In this document: in pieces, positions 1 to 6,910 of the stretch
How the letters are laid out: the number at the start of each line of letters is the position of its first letter
How positions within the stretch are numbered: the stretch's first letter is position 1
DNA from: Parolsenella sp958406235
GTDB taxonomy: Bacteria > Actinomycetota > Coriobacteriia > Coriobacteriales > Atopobiaceae
Length of the DNA: 20,978 nucleotides
Direction of reading: 5' to 3'
Assembly: GCF_039062465.1 (NCBI RefSeq)
Contig: NZ_JBCLNF010000014.1
Location: forward strand, 1 to 20,978
The notes under the pieces: model-generated
The model's database searches: none
What the model was told of the DNA's origin: nothing
The model's input: the letters and a program-made list of their open reading frames with translations, nothing else
Made by a program: the position numbers and the translations under genes

Positions 1-264
1 AGGACCTCGGGGGCGTTCGGTTAACTGCGGGAGCGTGCCGTCAGCTCAATGTGTTCGGTTGGGATCGGAAATCAACCTAAATTTACGAAAAGTTGGCCTT
101 CTCCGCACGCGTCGGCCCGGCACAGGCACGGACAGCCGCCCGCATTGAAAGCAGTAGTCCGCGGCACTCGCGAGCCTCCGCTCGGCGCATGCCAAGCAAG
201 ACGCGCGTAGTGGGCAATAGCAGACATTCGGCACATTTGACGAGGCTAAGTGTGCTCATTTCGT

Positions 265-328
265 CGCTCTCGAGGGCCGTCGGCGGAGGCGGGCCGCCGC
301 TCTCGGGGGCCGTCGGCGGAGGCGGGCC
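265..328. repeat. 33-bp tandem duplication
   Basis: Two adjacent copies of a GC-rich unit start at 265 and 298 and share the core GGCCGTCGGCGGAGGCGGGCC. They differ only at one position (CTCGAGGG against CTCGGGGG) before the second copy breaks off at ATAACG. There is no gene around them. Replication slippage is the simplest origin. Confidence 0.8.
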
Positions 329-776
329 ATAACGTATTTCCGCGCAAATTGAATGCTATGTGCGCCATGACGCGATGCACACCGTAAGCGAACCACATGT
401 ATCCGGGTCTCGGAGGGTAGGCAGCCCGACACTTTTAAACCGGCTACAGACAGCAAAAACGCTGGCGGGCACCCGCCTCGCACACGCTACGTCCGCCCCA
501 GTCGCGCCTGTCGCGCACGTCGTCCGCCTGAACCGCGCACGCGCCCGCCGCGTCCGCCGCACACGTCACGCCCACCCCAGTCGCGCCTGCCGCACGCACA
601 CCCACCGCAAGCGCCCGCCGCTCGAGCCACGCACGCGCCCTCACGAGCCGCGGCCAGCGCAGTACCAGCAGCCGCCTCCACAGCAGCGGCAGAGACTCGT
701 CTGCACGTTTGACGGAAAGTCGAAATAATTCTTGACTTTCTCTTCTGTTCTACTTTTCCCAGCAAACGACTAGGGT

Positions 777-840
777 TAACTGTTTAACTGTTTCCAACGT
801 TTCCCAAGGTAGAACAACGTTTACCGACAAATTCTTGTCG
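777..840. promoter_or_regulatory. Operator-like repeat cluster upstream of PTS IIBC
   Basis: Three kinds of short repeat are packed here. TAACTGTTT occurs at 777-785 and again at 785-793. CAACGTTTCCC at 795-805 recurs as CAACGTTTACC at 815-825, exactly 20 bp (two helical turns) later. CGACAA-ATTC-TTGTCG at 825-840 is a perfect 6-bp inverted repeat. Spacing in whole turns and a palindrome in the upstream region of a sugar PTS gene suggest binding sites for a transcription factor, possibly a LacI-type or fructose-responsive repressor (AACGTT core). The identity of the factor is inference; no regulator gene is adjacent. Confidence 0.5.
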
Positions 841-982
841 CGAATTCGCTCACGGGATACCTTCTTTAGCGACCAATACTCCAATCGGCCGCACCATCCG
901 TGGCACCAAGTCCGGCACTAGATCCGGACGCCACACCCCTTTCCAGAGGACCAGTGCAAACCGGTATATGAAGGAGGAGAAC

Positions 983-2443
983 GTGAAGATCGTAGGAGTA
1001 AGCGCCTGCACCGTCGGCATTGCGCACACCTACATGGCTAAGTCCGCCATGGAGGAGGAGTGCAAGAAGCGCGGTTTCGAGTGCAAGATCGAAGCGCAGG
1101 GAGGCATGGGCATCGAGGACGAGCTCTCCCAGGAGGACGTCGATTCGGCTGACCTCGTCATCCTCACGACCGACGTGGGCATCGAGGGCGAGGACCGCTT
1201 CGAGGCCAAGAAGGCCGAGGGCCGCTTCCACAAGGCCGGCACCGCCGACGCCATCTCTGACGCCGCCGCCGTGATCGACGCCGCCATCGCCGCCGCCGGC
1301 ATCGACGCCTCCGCGTCCGCCGTCGCCGAGAAGGCCGCCGAGCCCGCCAAGGTCAGCGCCGCCCCCGGTGGTCCCAAGGCCGCTTCCAAGGAGTCCATCT
1401 TCGCCGAGCCCGGCAAGACCCTGCTCAACGCCTTCAACACCGGCGTTAGCTACTTCATCCCCATCGTCGTCATCGGCGGCGTGTTCCTGGCCTTCTCCCT
1501 CGCCTCCGGCACCGCCGGCGCCAACGGCATGGAGGTCACGAACCCGATCATGGTGAGCCTCAACACCATCGGCATGGCTGGTATCTCCACCATGATCCCG
1601 GTGCTGGCCGCCTACATCGCCTACTCGATGGCCGGCAAGCCCGCCCTCGCGCCTGGCTTCGTTCTTGGTTATCTGGTTAACAACGCCGTCACTACGCCGA
1701 GCGGCGCCGCCGTCTCCACCGGCTTCCTCGGCGCGATGATCATGGCCGTTCTCTGCGGCTACTTCGTCCGCTGGATGAAGACCTGGAAGGTCAACGACAC
1801 GATCAACACGATCATGCCGATCCTGATCATCCCGATCCTGACCTCGCTCGTGCTCGGCATGGCCTACATCTACATCCTGGCCACCCCGCTCGGCTTCGTC
1901 ATGGACTGGCTCACCAGCGCGCTCGGTAGCCTCCAGGGTGGCTCCGCCGTCATCCTCGGCCTCGTCATTGGCGTCATGACCGCGTTCGACATGGGCGGCC
2001 CCATCAACAAGACCGCTTCCACGTTCACCATGGCCCTCATGGCCTCCAGCGTCTACGGCCCCAACGGCATGTTCCGCGTCGCCGTCGCCGTCCCGCCGCT
2101 GGCCTGCGGCATCGCCTCCCTCGTCGCCAAGAGCAAGTTTGACGACGCCGACCGTCAGATGGGCATCTCCGCCATCTTCATGGGCTGCATCGGCATCACC
2201 GAGGGCGCCATCCCGTTCGCGGTCAAGGACCTCGGCCACACCCTCCCGGGCATCTGCATCGGCTCCGCCGTGGGCGCCGCGCTGGCCGCCTTCCAGGGCA
2301 TCGACTGCTACGTCCCGCACGGTGGCTTCATCGTGGCCCTCGCCACGAACAACGTGGCTCTCTTCTGCCTCGACATCGTGATTGGTGCCCTCGTGGGCGC
2401 CGCGATCCTCGTCGCCATGAAGCCGAAGCTCGAGCAGAAGTAA
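983..2443 (+). CDS. PTS fructose-type transporter subunit IIBC
   Basis: Membrane permease of the phosphoenolpyruvate-dependent sugar phosphotransferase system. It imports and phosphorylates a fructose-type hexose. The IIB domain (residues 1-100) has the phospho-accepting Cys9 in SACTVGIAHTYMA, close to the family motif TACPTGIAHT. An Ala-rich linker (about 100-135) leads to the IIC domain (about 140-486), with many hydrophobic helices and the signatures FDMGGPINK and GITEGAIPF. I place the start at GTG 983. AGGAGG at 972-977 lies directly before it and the protein then begins MKIVGVSAC, as is usual for IIB, whereas the ATG at 968 has no ribosome binding site and would put that site inside the gene. 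Length 486 aa. No 1-phosphofructokinase gene accompanies it. A terminator follows, and IIA is the next gene. The exact sugar is not determined. Confidence 0.93.
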   Translation: MKIVGVSACTVGIAHTYMAKSAMEEECKKRGFECKIEAQGGMGIEDELSQEDVDSADLVILTTDVGIEGEDRFEAKKAEGRFHKAGTADAISDAAAVIDAAIAAAGIDASASAVAEKAAEPAKVSAAPGGPKAASKESIFAEPGKTLLNAFNTGVSYFIPIVVIGGVFLAFSLASGTAGANGMEVTNPIMVSLNTIGMAGISTMIPVLAAYIAYSMAGKPALAPGFVLGYLVNNAVTTPSGAAVSTGFLGAMIMAVLCGYFVRWMKTWKVNDTINTIMPILIIPILTSLVLGMAYIYILATPLGFVMDWLTSALGSLQGGSAVILGLVIGVMTAFDMGGPINKTASTFTMALMASSVYGPNGMFRVAVAVPPLACGIASLVAKSKFDDADRQMGISAIFMGCIGITEGAIPFAVKDLGHTLPGICIGSAVGAALAAFQGIDCYVPHGGFIVALATNNVALFCLDIVIGALVGAAILVAMKPKLEQK

Positions 2444-2463
2444 GTTAACTCTCTGCACCTTTT

Positions 2464-2497
2464 GGACCCTGTCGGCTCACCGGCAGGGTCCTTCTTT
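2464..2497 (+). terminator. Terminator after PTS IIBC
   Basis: A 12-bp stem (GGACCCTGTCGG with CCGGCAGGGTCC, one G-T pair) and a 4-base loop are followed by TTCTTT. It lies 21 bases after the IIBC stop and should separate this transcript at least partly from the IIA gene. Confidence 0.85.
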
Positions 2498-2511
2498 GGT
2501 TAAATATCCTG

Positions 2512-2520
2512 TGTTATACT
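2512..2520 (+). promoter_or_regulatory. Extended -10 promoter of the IIA gene
   Basis: TG-T-TATACT is an extended -10 element with five of six consensus bases in the hexamer. There is no good -35 at 17 bp (TTCTTT at 2492-2497), as is common for extended -10 promoters. It lies just after the IIBC terminator, so IIA can be transcribed alone with a leader of about 125 bases. Confidence 0.6.
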
Positions 2521-2580
2521 GCCCCGCCGGTCGGGCGCGCGAGGCACCGCAGCCGCTCGCGCGAAGCAGCAACCCAGCAA

Positions 2581-2612
2581 GCCAGGCAGCAGACCCGCCA
2601 GCCAGGCAGCAG
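2581..2612. repeat. CAGCA-rich leader with a 12-bp direct repeat
   Basis: GCCAGGCAGCAG occurs at 2581-2592 and 2601-2612, exactly 20 bases apart, in a T-poor leader (about 2523-2635) rich in CAGCA and CCAGC. Such a leader would be largely unstructured RNA. It has no reading frame with a plausible start that I would call a leader peptide. Confidence 0.6.
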
Positions 2613-2650
2613 CAGCCCACCGCAAGACACGTGAAGAAAGGTATGCACCA

Positions 2651-3103
2651 ATGGCTTTCGTCAACGAGAAGAACGTCCTGCTCCACCAGAATGCCGCCAA
2701 CAAGGACGAGGCACTCCGCACCATCGCGGACTATGCCGCCACGCTCGGCCTCACCGATGACGCCGATGCCGTCTACGATGCCTTCCAGGCTCGCGAGGGC
2801 ATCGATAAGACCGGTATGGTCGATGGCTTCGCCGTACCGCACTGCAAGAGCGACGCGGTCAAGGACGCCGCCGTCATCATCTTCAAGAACGAGCAGCCCG
2901 TCGAGTGGCCGAGCCTCGACGACAAGCCCGTTGACATCGCCATGGCGCTTCTCATCCCCGAGGGCGAGGCCGGCACCACCCACCTGCGCCTTCTCTCCAA
3001 GTCCGCCGTCCTGCTCATGAACGCGGACTTCAAGGCGACCCTGCGCGGCTCCGATGACGCCGCCCAGATCGCCCAGGCGCTGAACGAGGGACTCGGCCTG
3101 TAA
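2651..3103 (+). CDS. PTS fructose/mannitol-type IIA protein
   Basis: Cytoplasmic phosphocarrier of 150 aa that accepts phosphate from HPr and passes it to the IIB Cys of the permease encoded just upstream. The active-site His64 lies in GFAVPHCKS, the family motif (xxPHxxx). The second conserved region is around WPSLDDKPVDIAMALLIP. The length fits a stand-alone IIA domain of the PTS_EIIA_2 family. The start ATG 2651 has AGAAAGG at 2635-2641; ATG 2643 is out of frame. It is encoded separately from IIBC instead of being fused to it, with its own promoter and terminator. Together with the upstream gene it forms a complete enzyme II. Confidence 0.93.
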   Translation: MAFVNEKNVLLHQNAANKDEALRTIADYAATLGLTDDADAVYDAFQAREGIDKTGMVDGFAVPHCKSDAVKDAAVIIFKNEQPVEWPSLDDKPVDIAMALLIPEGEAGTTHLRLLSKSAVLLMNADFKATLRGSDDAAQIAQALNEGLGL

Positions 3104-3139
3104 GGTTTTGGGCAAGCGCCCATAGCACGCGTTAACAGC

Positions 3140-3176
3140 AGCGGGCCCGGAGGAATCCCCTCCGGACCCGCTTTTT
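3140..3176 (+). terminator. Strong terminator after PTS IIA
   Basis: A 14-bp stem with one mismatch (AGCGGGCCCGGAGG with CCTCCGGACCCGCT) and a 5-base loop is followed by five Ts. It lies 37 bases after the IIA stop. Confidence 0.9.
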
Positions 3177-3218
3177 CATGCGTATCGTGCGAGCTTCGCC
3201 GGCGACTCGCTCCGAGTA

Positions 3219-3323
3219 TCTCGCGTGGCGGTCGGCCCGGATACCTCGCGCATGACGGTCGATCCGGGCACCTCGCGCGTGACGGCCAGTCCGATAGCCC
3301 GCGTATTACGATCGGTCCAACGG
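3219..3323. repeat. Four degenerate 27-bp tandem repeats
   Basis: Copies start at about 3219 (25 bp), 3244, 3271 and 3298 (26 bp). The best pair is CCTCGCGCATGACGGTCGAT and CCTCGCGCGTGACGGCCAGT, each followed by CCG and a short tail. The array fills the convergent gap between the IIA gene and the SDR gene on the other strand. I see no hairpin terminator for the SDR gene here. Confidence 0.7.
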
Positions 3324-3340
3324 TCCGCTCGAACAACTTT

Positions 3341-4099
3341 CTAGAGCATGGCCCCGAAGTCGCTCACGAGAATCTGGCCGGTGAGGGCGCGCGATTCGTC
3401 GCTTGCCAGGAACAGCGCGATGTTGGCGACATCCTCCGGCATGCAGGGCTGCGTGCGGAGGTTGGAGTGCGTGGCCATGGCGCCCATCATGTCGGCGTCC
3501 ATGTCGGCGGCGGTGGTGCCGGCAACCATCGGGGTCACGATGGTGCCCGGGCAGATGGCGTTGCAGCGGATACCCTCAGCCTGGAAGCGCAGGGCGGTGT
3601 GCTTGGTCACGCCGATGACGGCTGCCTTGGTGGAGACGTAGACGGCACCACCGCAACCCTTCTCGCCTGCGACCGAGGCGATGTTCACGATGGACGCGCC
3701 GGCAGACATACGCTTGGAAGCAGCGCGCATGCAGCGCATGGTGCCCTTCTGGTTGGTCTCGATGATGCGGTCGAGGTCCTCGTCGGTGAAGCGGTCAATG
3801 GGCTTGAGGCCGGACTCAAGGATGCCGGCGTTGTTCACAAGAACGTCGAGCCTGCCGTACTTCTCCTCCACGGCGGCCATGAGACGCTCGGGGTCCTCTG
3901 CCTTGGAGATGTCAGTGGCCATGACGAAGGTCTTGCCGCCGGCAGCCTCGATCTCGCCCGCGACCTCCTCGAGCGCGGCCTCGCGACGGGCGGTCATGAC
4001 GACGGTGGCGCCTTCGGCGGCGAAGAGCCTGGCGATGGCAGCGCCTACGCCGGAGTTTGCGCCCGTAACGACGGCGACCTTGTTCTCGAGCCTGTTCAT
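3341..4099 (-). CDS. Short-chain dehydrogenase/reductase (SDR)
   Basis: NAD(P)-dependent oxidoreductase of 252 aa with the full classical SDR signature. The cofactor-binding glycine motif is TGANSGVG (residues 12-19), then NNAG (89-92), Ser142, and the catalytic pair Tyr154-x3-Lys158 in YVSTK. The C-terminal end (SDESRALTGQILVSDFGAML) is also usual for the family, which includes FabG-like and sugar or alcohol dehydrogenases. The substrate cannot be read from the sequence; TARRE after the second strand suggests NADP. I chose ATG 4099 because GGGGAATC precedes it and MNRLENKVAVVTG is the normal SDR start; the frame stays open upstream, but without family similarity. It is a single-gene unit with no functionally linked neighbour. 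Confidence 0.9.
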   Translation of the reverse strand: MNRLENKVAVVTGANSGVGAAIARLFAAEGATVVMTARREAALEEVAGEIEAAGGKTFVMATDISKAEDPERLMAAVEEKYGRLDVLVNNAGILESGLKPIDRFTDEDLDRIIETNQKGTMRCMRAASKRMSAGASIVNIASVAGEKGCGGAVYVSTKAAVIGVTKHTALRFQAEGIRCNAICPGTIVTPMVAGTTAADMDADMMGAMATHSNLRTQPCMPEDVANIALFLASDESRALTGQILVSDFGAML

Positions 4100-4489
4100 G
4101 GTGATTCCCCTTTCGTTTCCGCGAATGACGGAGGGCACGTTAACGCATGGAGCGCGCCGAGCACGCGACGCTTCGGCATGCGGCGCACCGGTCGTCGGCG
4201 GGCGTTGACGCAAACGACGCCCGGCCCGCGGCCGACGCACGCATTTTCGCCCCGAGAGGCGCGTTCCGCGCGACGGCTACGCGAGACGCTAGCTCGGGAA
4301 AACGCCGTCGCGACAGGTCGCCACCCCCCTGACGTGTCAACCAAACGGAAAGCCCAATTGAGCGAACGGCGTTCATTTAGCGGTTTTATGCCGTTAGCTG
4401 CATTATCCCTTCTTTCTCCCACACCGCAGCGTTAGCAACTGTTATGCTCTCCCCAAAATAGCCTTAATATTTGTAAAGGAGGCGCAGCC
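4100..4489. other. Divergent intergenic region, SDR and 207-aa gene
   Basis: About 390 bases without a gene between two divergently read genes. GAACGGCGTTC at 4364-4374 is a perfect palindrome. The complement of TGTCAA at 4335-4340 reads TTGACA on the minus strand, a perfect -35 box for the SDR gene, but the sequence 17 bp on (CCTGTC) is a poor -10. The plus-strand promoter is listed separately. The rest is GC-rich and I see nothing else in it. Confidence 0.5.
4440..4448 (+). promoter_or_regulatory. Extended -10 promoter of the 207-aa gene
   Basis: TG-T-TATGCT is an extended -10 element 42 bases before the ATG at 4490. AGGAGG at 4477-4482 is the ribosome binding site, with a 7-base gap. No clear -35 box. 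Confidence 0.5.
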
Positions 4490-5113
4490 ATGAGCCAGTC
4501 GTTCACTTGGATCAACTTCTCGAAGAGGGAGTACCTGAATCCCGTTCCCTTCAAGAACGACGTCAAGTGGCCCTGTTTCCATCACGTGGGAGCCGAAAGC
4601 ACGAATGCGGTGCTCACCCTCATGGCTGACGAATGGCGTGGTGACGTTATCGCTTTGGTTGGCGACGCCACCGGCCTCGAGTTCTACGAGCACAAGAACT
4701 GTCCCGCAAGCATGCGCCGCTTGCTCGAACTCACCGAGGGCGAAGGGCCCTGGCGTTATGCCGCGCTCTGGTTCTCGGATGTCTCCGGAAGGTTCAAGTG
4801 CGCAAAAGGCAAGGTTGGCCGTCAACGTGTAGGCGAGGGCGAGGGCGCCCATCTGGAGAAGCTGCCGTTCGACGGCACCTTCGATAAGGACATCGTGATC
4901 TACCCCTACATCGTGAACGAAACAACCCACGAGTACTACAAGCGCAAGTCTAGCCACGCAGACGTTGATCCATTCAGCGACCTGATGATGGTTCATAGCC
5001 CTTCGTTTATGGGCGAGGACGTGGGCATTTGGATTGGTGACGACGTCCATCCGGCCAAGGAACCGCCTGTTGGCGACTATCGGGATATCACCGACGTCTA
5101 TACGGTGGAGTAG
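4490..5113 (+). CDS. Unrecognised soluble 207-aa protein
   Basis: I do not recognise a named domain. The start is secure (AGGAGG 7 bases before the ATG). The protein is acidic and rich in Trp, Tyr and Phe, has no signal peptide or membrane segment, and begins FTWINFSKREYLNP. It reminds me of an unnamed family of small bacterial proteins that start with a W-[IV]-N...K-x-[YF] segment followed by a mention of WRGD (here residues about 48-52) and often stand alone in genomes; this is memory, not a search result. His and Asp/Glu are frequent in the C-terminal half (HADVDPFSDLMMVHS) without forming a known metal motif. It has its own promoter and terminator and no linked neighbour. Confidence 0.75.
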   Translation: MSQSFTWINFSKREYLNPVPFKNDVKWPCFHHVGAESTNAVLTLMADEWRGDVIALVGDATGLEFYEHKNCPASMRRLLELTEGEGPWRYAALWFSDVSGRFKCAKGKVGRQRVGEGEGAHLEKLPFDGTFDKDIVIYPYIVNETTHEYYKRKSSHADVDPFSDLMMVHSPSFMGEDVGIWIGDDVHPAKEPPVGDYRDITDVYTVE

Positions 5114-5302
5114 CCCAGCGAGATCACGCACCGCGCATCACGCAACGCGTCACGTGTGCCACGCCCCTCGCGCCACGCGTGCGACTCACCTCGCGCCGCA
5201 CGCCGCGCAACGAGCCACGCACGCCACGCATCTCGTGCCAAACGCGACGCAACGCGCCACGCGTGCCGGATTCATTGCAACGCACATCACACGGCAAGGA
5301 TA
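5114..5302. repeat. CACGC-rich, T-poor low-complexity tract
   Basis: About 150 bases directly after the 207-aa gene are made of variants of CACGC, about nine exact occurrences. ACGCAACGCG is repeated at 5140-5149 and 5247-5256, and GCCACGCGTG at about 5172 and 5256. There is no regular period. The frames through it are not plausible proteins. Confidence 0.6.
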
Positions 5303-5345
5303 AGCCGCGACAACCCGAACATGGGTTGCCGCGGCTCCGATTTTG
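5303..5345 (+). terminator. Terminator between convergent genes
   Basis: A 14-bp stem with one A-C mismatch (AGCCGCGACAACCC with GGGTTGCCGCGGCT), loop GAACAT, then CCGATTTT. On the plus strand it ends the 207-aa gene transcript. Read on the minus strand the same hairpin is followed by TTATCCTT and may also stop transcription from the hydrolase gene, whose stop is at 5387. Confidence 0.8.
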
Positions 5346-5386
5346 TATAGCGCCGCCGGTTTGCACTAAACAGCGCCGTCGTGGCT

Positions 5387-6304
5387 CTACTCTCTCACGC
5401 AACGGTGGACAAAGTCCTCATAAACGTCAATCGCCTCGGGAACGTAAAACTCGGAGCCACCGTGATCTCCGCCCTTGATGAGCACAAGCTCGGCCTTGCG
5501 CCCCTGAGCTCGGAGCAGGTTGTAAAAGTCCGTCGACACCTCGCAGTTGACCATGCGGTCCTTCGTACCGTGAACGATAAGCACGGGAGGCATCGGTGTC
5601 TCCGACGAAAGATAGGTGTCGGCAGAGATGCGATAGCGAAGCTCGGGGTTTTCGCGCAGGCTGCCACCAGCAAGCGCGCCCTCCGGACTTGTCAGCGAGC
5701 CCGCATCGAGCGTTGTGGGATACCCGTCCTCGCGGAGGAAGCTCACCGCCCCGTAGAAATCGAGAACGCCTCGAACGGGAAGATCAGCGGCGGGCAATCC
5801 GTTCTCGTCAGGAAGAAGGGTCGCGAGAACGGCCGTGTGTCCACCCGAAGAAGAGCCACCAATGACGATTTTGTCCGGATCAACCGAGAGCTCGTCCGCG
5901 TGGTCGGCAACGAATCGAACGGCCGCTTGCGCGTCGTGAACCTGCGCCGGAAAACACGCCATCGATGAGTCGCGATACTCGACCACGGCAACCACGATGC
6001 CTCGCTCGGCAATCCTGGCCAGCTGGGGCAGGTTCTTGTAACAGTCCTGCTTTCTCCAGGCAGAACCCTGAACGTAGACGAGGCACGGATAAGTTGGACG
6101 CTCCCCCGCCGCCGCATTGAGCGAGTTGCGGCACGTGGGAATCAGCAGCTGAAGGTGCAGCTCGTGATCACCGCGGCAAAGGTACACGACGTCCGGAACA
6201 TACCGCGAACCCGACTCGTCACCCGTCGTCTCAAGCACACGCGCCCCGTCGGGCACGGCCGCGCACTCGGGAAATTCGTCGTAGGTCCAAGCCTTGATCT
6301 CCAT
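5387..6304 (-). CDS. Alpha/beta-hydrolase (esterase type)
   Basis: Cytoplasmic alpha/beta-hydrolase of 305 aa, of the BD-FAE/carboxylesterase type (COG0657-like). The nucleophile Ser152 lies in the elbow GGSSSGG (149-155), Asp249 in VHGTKDRM and His281 in KGGDHGGS complete the triad. The strand before the oxyanion loop reads CLVYVQGSAWRKQD, so the usual HGG is QGS here. No signal peptide, so the substrate is probably an intracellular or imported ester. ATG 6304 is preferred because GGAGGG lies just before it; the GTG 18 bases upstream has none. It is a single gene downstream of the palindromic composite element, with no linked enzyme gene to tell the substrate. Confidence 0.88.
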   Translation of the reverse strand: MEIKAWTYDEFPECAAVPDGARVLETTGDESGSRYVPDVVYLCRGDHELHLQLLIPTCRNSLNAAAGERPTYPCLVYVQGSAWRKQDCYKNLPQLARIAERGIVVAVVEYRDSSMACFPAQVHDAQAAVRFVADHADELSVDPDKIVIGGSSSGGHTAVLATLLPDENGLPAADLPVRGVLDFYGAVSFLREDGYPTTLDAGSLTSPEGALAGGSLRENPELRYRISADTYLSSETPMPPVLIVHGTKDRMVNCEVSTDFYNLLRAQGRKAELVLIKGGDHGGSEFYVPEAIDVYEDFVHRCVRE

Positions 6305-6374
6305 GCGTCCCTCCAGCCCCACGCTTGCGAATACCCCGATTGTCGCACGAGAGGCGTCCTTTGCGCACTTCCCC

Positions 6375-6498
6375 GAGAAGTATGGACATGATTCGCAATC
6401 AGCCGAGTAGCTCTCTCATTTGACTCACTGCGACCTGGGGTTTTGCATCTCGGAAGCGCCATGTACCCGGCATAACCAAAAGCGTGTCCATACTTCTC
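6375..6498. repeat. Nested inverted-repeat unit A1
   Basis: Outer arms GAGAAGTATGGACATG (6375-6390) and CGTGTCCATACTTCTC (6483-6498) pair over 16 bp with one G-T. Inside are degenerate inner arms (GCCGAGTAG at 6402-6410 with GTACCCGGC near 6463-6471) and the asymmetric core CGACCTGGGGTTTTGCA at 6431-6447. It has the same plan and nearly the same size as unit A2. It lies between the hydrolase start and unit B1. Non-coding. Confidence 0.85.
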
Positions 6499-6595
6499 AG
6501 GCGAGCTGGGCGTCAAACGAGCTGGTTGCAGAAGGCGAAATCAATGCCCGGGGAGGAAAGCTTAGCAACGGCCACGCCGCGCCAAACGAAAAGTG

Positions 6596-6721
6596 CGCTA
6601 AGTAGGGGGCTAATTCGCAGTGACACGAGTAGACCCGATTTAAAGGAGTTCCCGAGCTGGGGTTTTGCAGCGCGAAACCGTTGTCTACTCGGCAAACCCC
6701 GGATTAGCCCCCTACTTAGCG
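6596..6721. repeat. Nested inverted-repeat unit B1
   Basis: Outer arms are at 6596-6616 and 6701-6721 (CGCTAAGTAGGGGGCTAATTC with GGATTAGCCCCCTACTTAGCG, 21 bp with one G-T pair). The flanks AAAAGT and ACTTTT prolong the pairing past a bulge, which puts a T-run after the hairpin on both strands. Inner arms CGAGTAGAC (6626-6634) and GTCTACTCG (6683-6691) are perfect. The loop holds GAGCTGGGGTTTTGCA. It may end the minus-strand kinase transcript, but it is far larger than an ordinary terminator. Confidence 0.9.
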
Positions 6722-6754
6722 ACTTTTGCGAATCAAAAGCCAGCGCCGGTACGC

Positions 6755-6872
6755 AAAACGTGGCTCGTCGTCCGCATAGCGACGGCTTGCCGCCAGCGGG
6801 GACGATATCCCGCCCTACGACAACGGGCCGACGACTGCAAAAGACGCCCCGCCACCCACGAAGCGACGTTTT
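6755..6872. repeat. Possible third nested inverted repeat (C), diverged
   Basis: Outer arms AAAACGTGGCTCGT (from 6755) and CACGAAGCGACGTTTT (to 6872) pair with one mismatch and one extra base. Inner arms AGCGACGGC (6778-6786) and GCCGACGACT (6827-6836) pair with a bulge and a mismatch. TGCAAAAGACGCCCC near 6837 resembles the reverse complement of the core of units A and B. The tract lies directly downstream of the kinase gene. Weaker evidence than for A and B. Confidence 0.4.
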
Positions 6873-6910
6873 ATCACGCGGGAGAAACCCCGCAGACGCG
6901 AGACGGCAGC

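Larger units (their letters stand above)
1..967. other. Gene-free left region upstream of the PTS genes
   Basis: I see no credible gene in this stretch. The open frames are short, lie on both strands and have Arg/Ala/Pro-rich compositions typical of random reading of GC-rich DNA, and none has a convincing ribosome binding site. Positions 265-328 hold a tandem duplication and 470-660 a C-rich, T-poor tract in which CCCCAGTCGCGCCTG occurs twice (near 495 and 574). From about 725 the base composition becomes AT-richer and operator-like repeats begin, so the promoter of the PTS gene should lie between about 725 and 960. A TTGACT at 732-737 is a possible -35 box, but I see no good -10 at the right distance. 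Confidence 0.6.

Noticed and set aside
46..234. 62-codon Cys-rich minus-strand frame
   Set aside because: No ribosome binding site, no recognised motif, and overlapping frames on the other strand of similar length.
866..2458. Long minus-strand frame (530 codons) opposite the PTS IIBC gene
   Set aside because: Asp/Gly/His/Val-rich shadow frame of a GC-rich gene; the plus strand has clear PTS motifs.
5114..5302. CRISPR array in the CACGC tract
   Set aside because: No regular repeat length or spacers; only short degenerate motifs.
6596..6721. Simple intrinsic terminator as a full explanation of unit B1
   Set aside because: The T-runs fit, but ordinary terminators do not have a second inner stem, a conserved 16-base loop core and a paired A unit.
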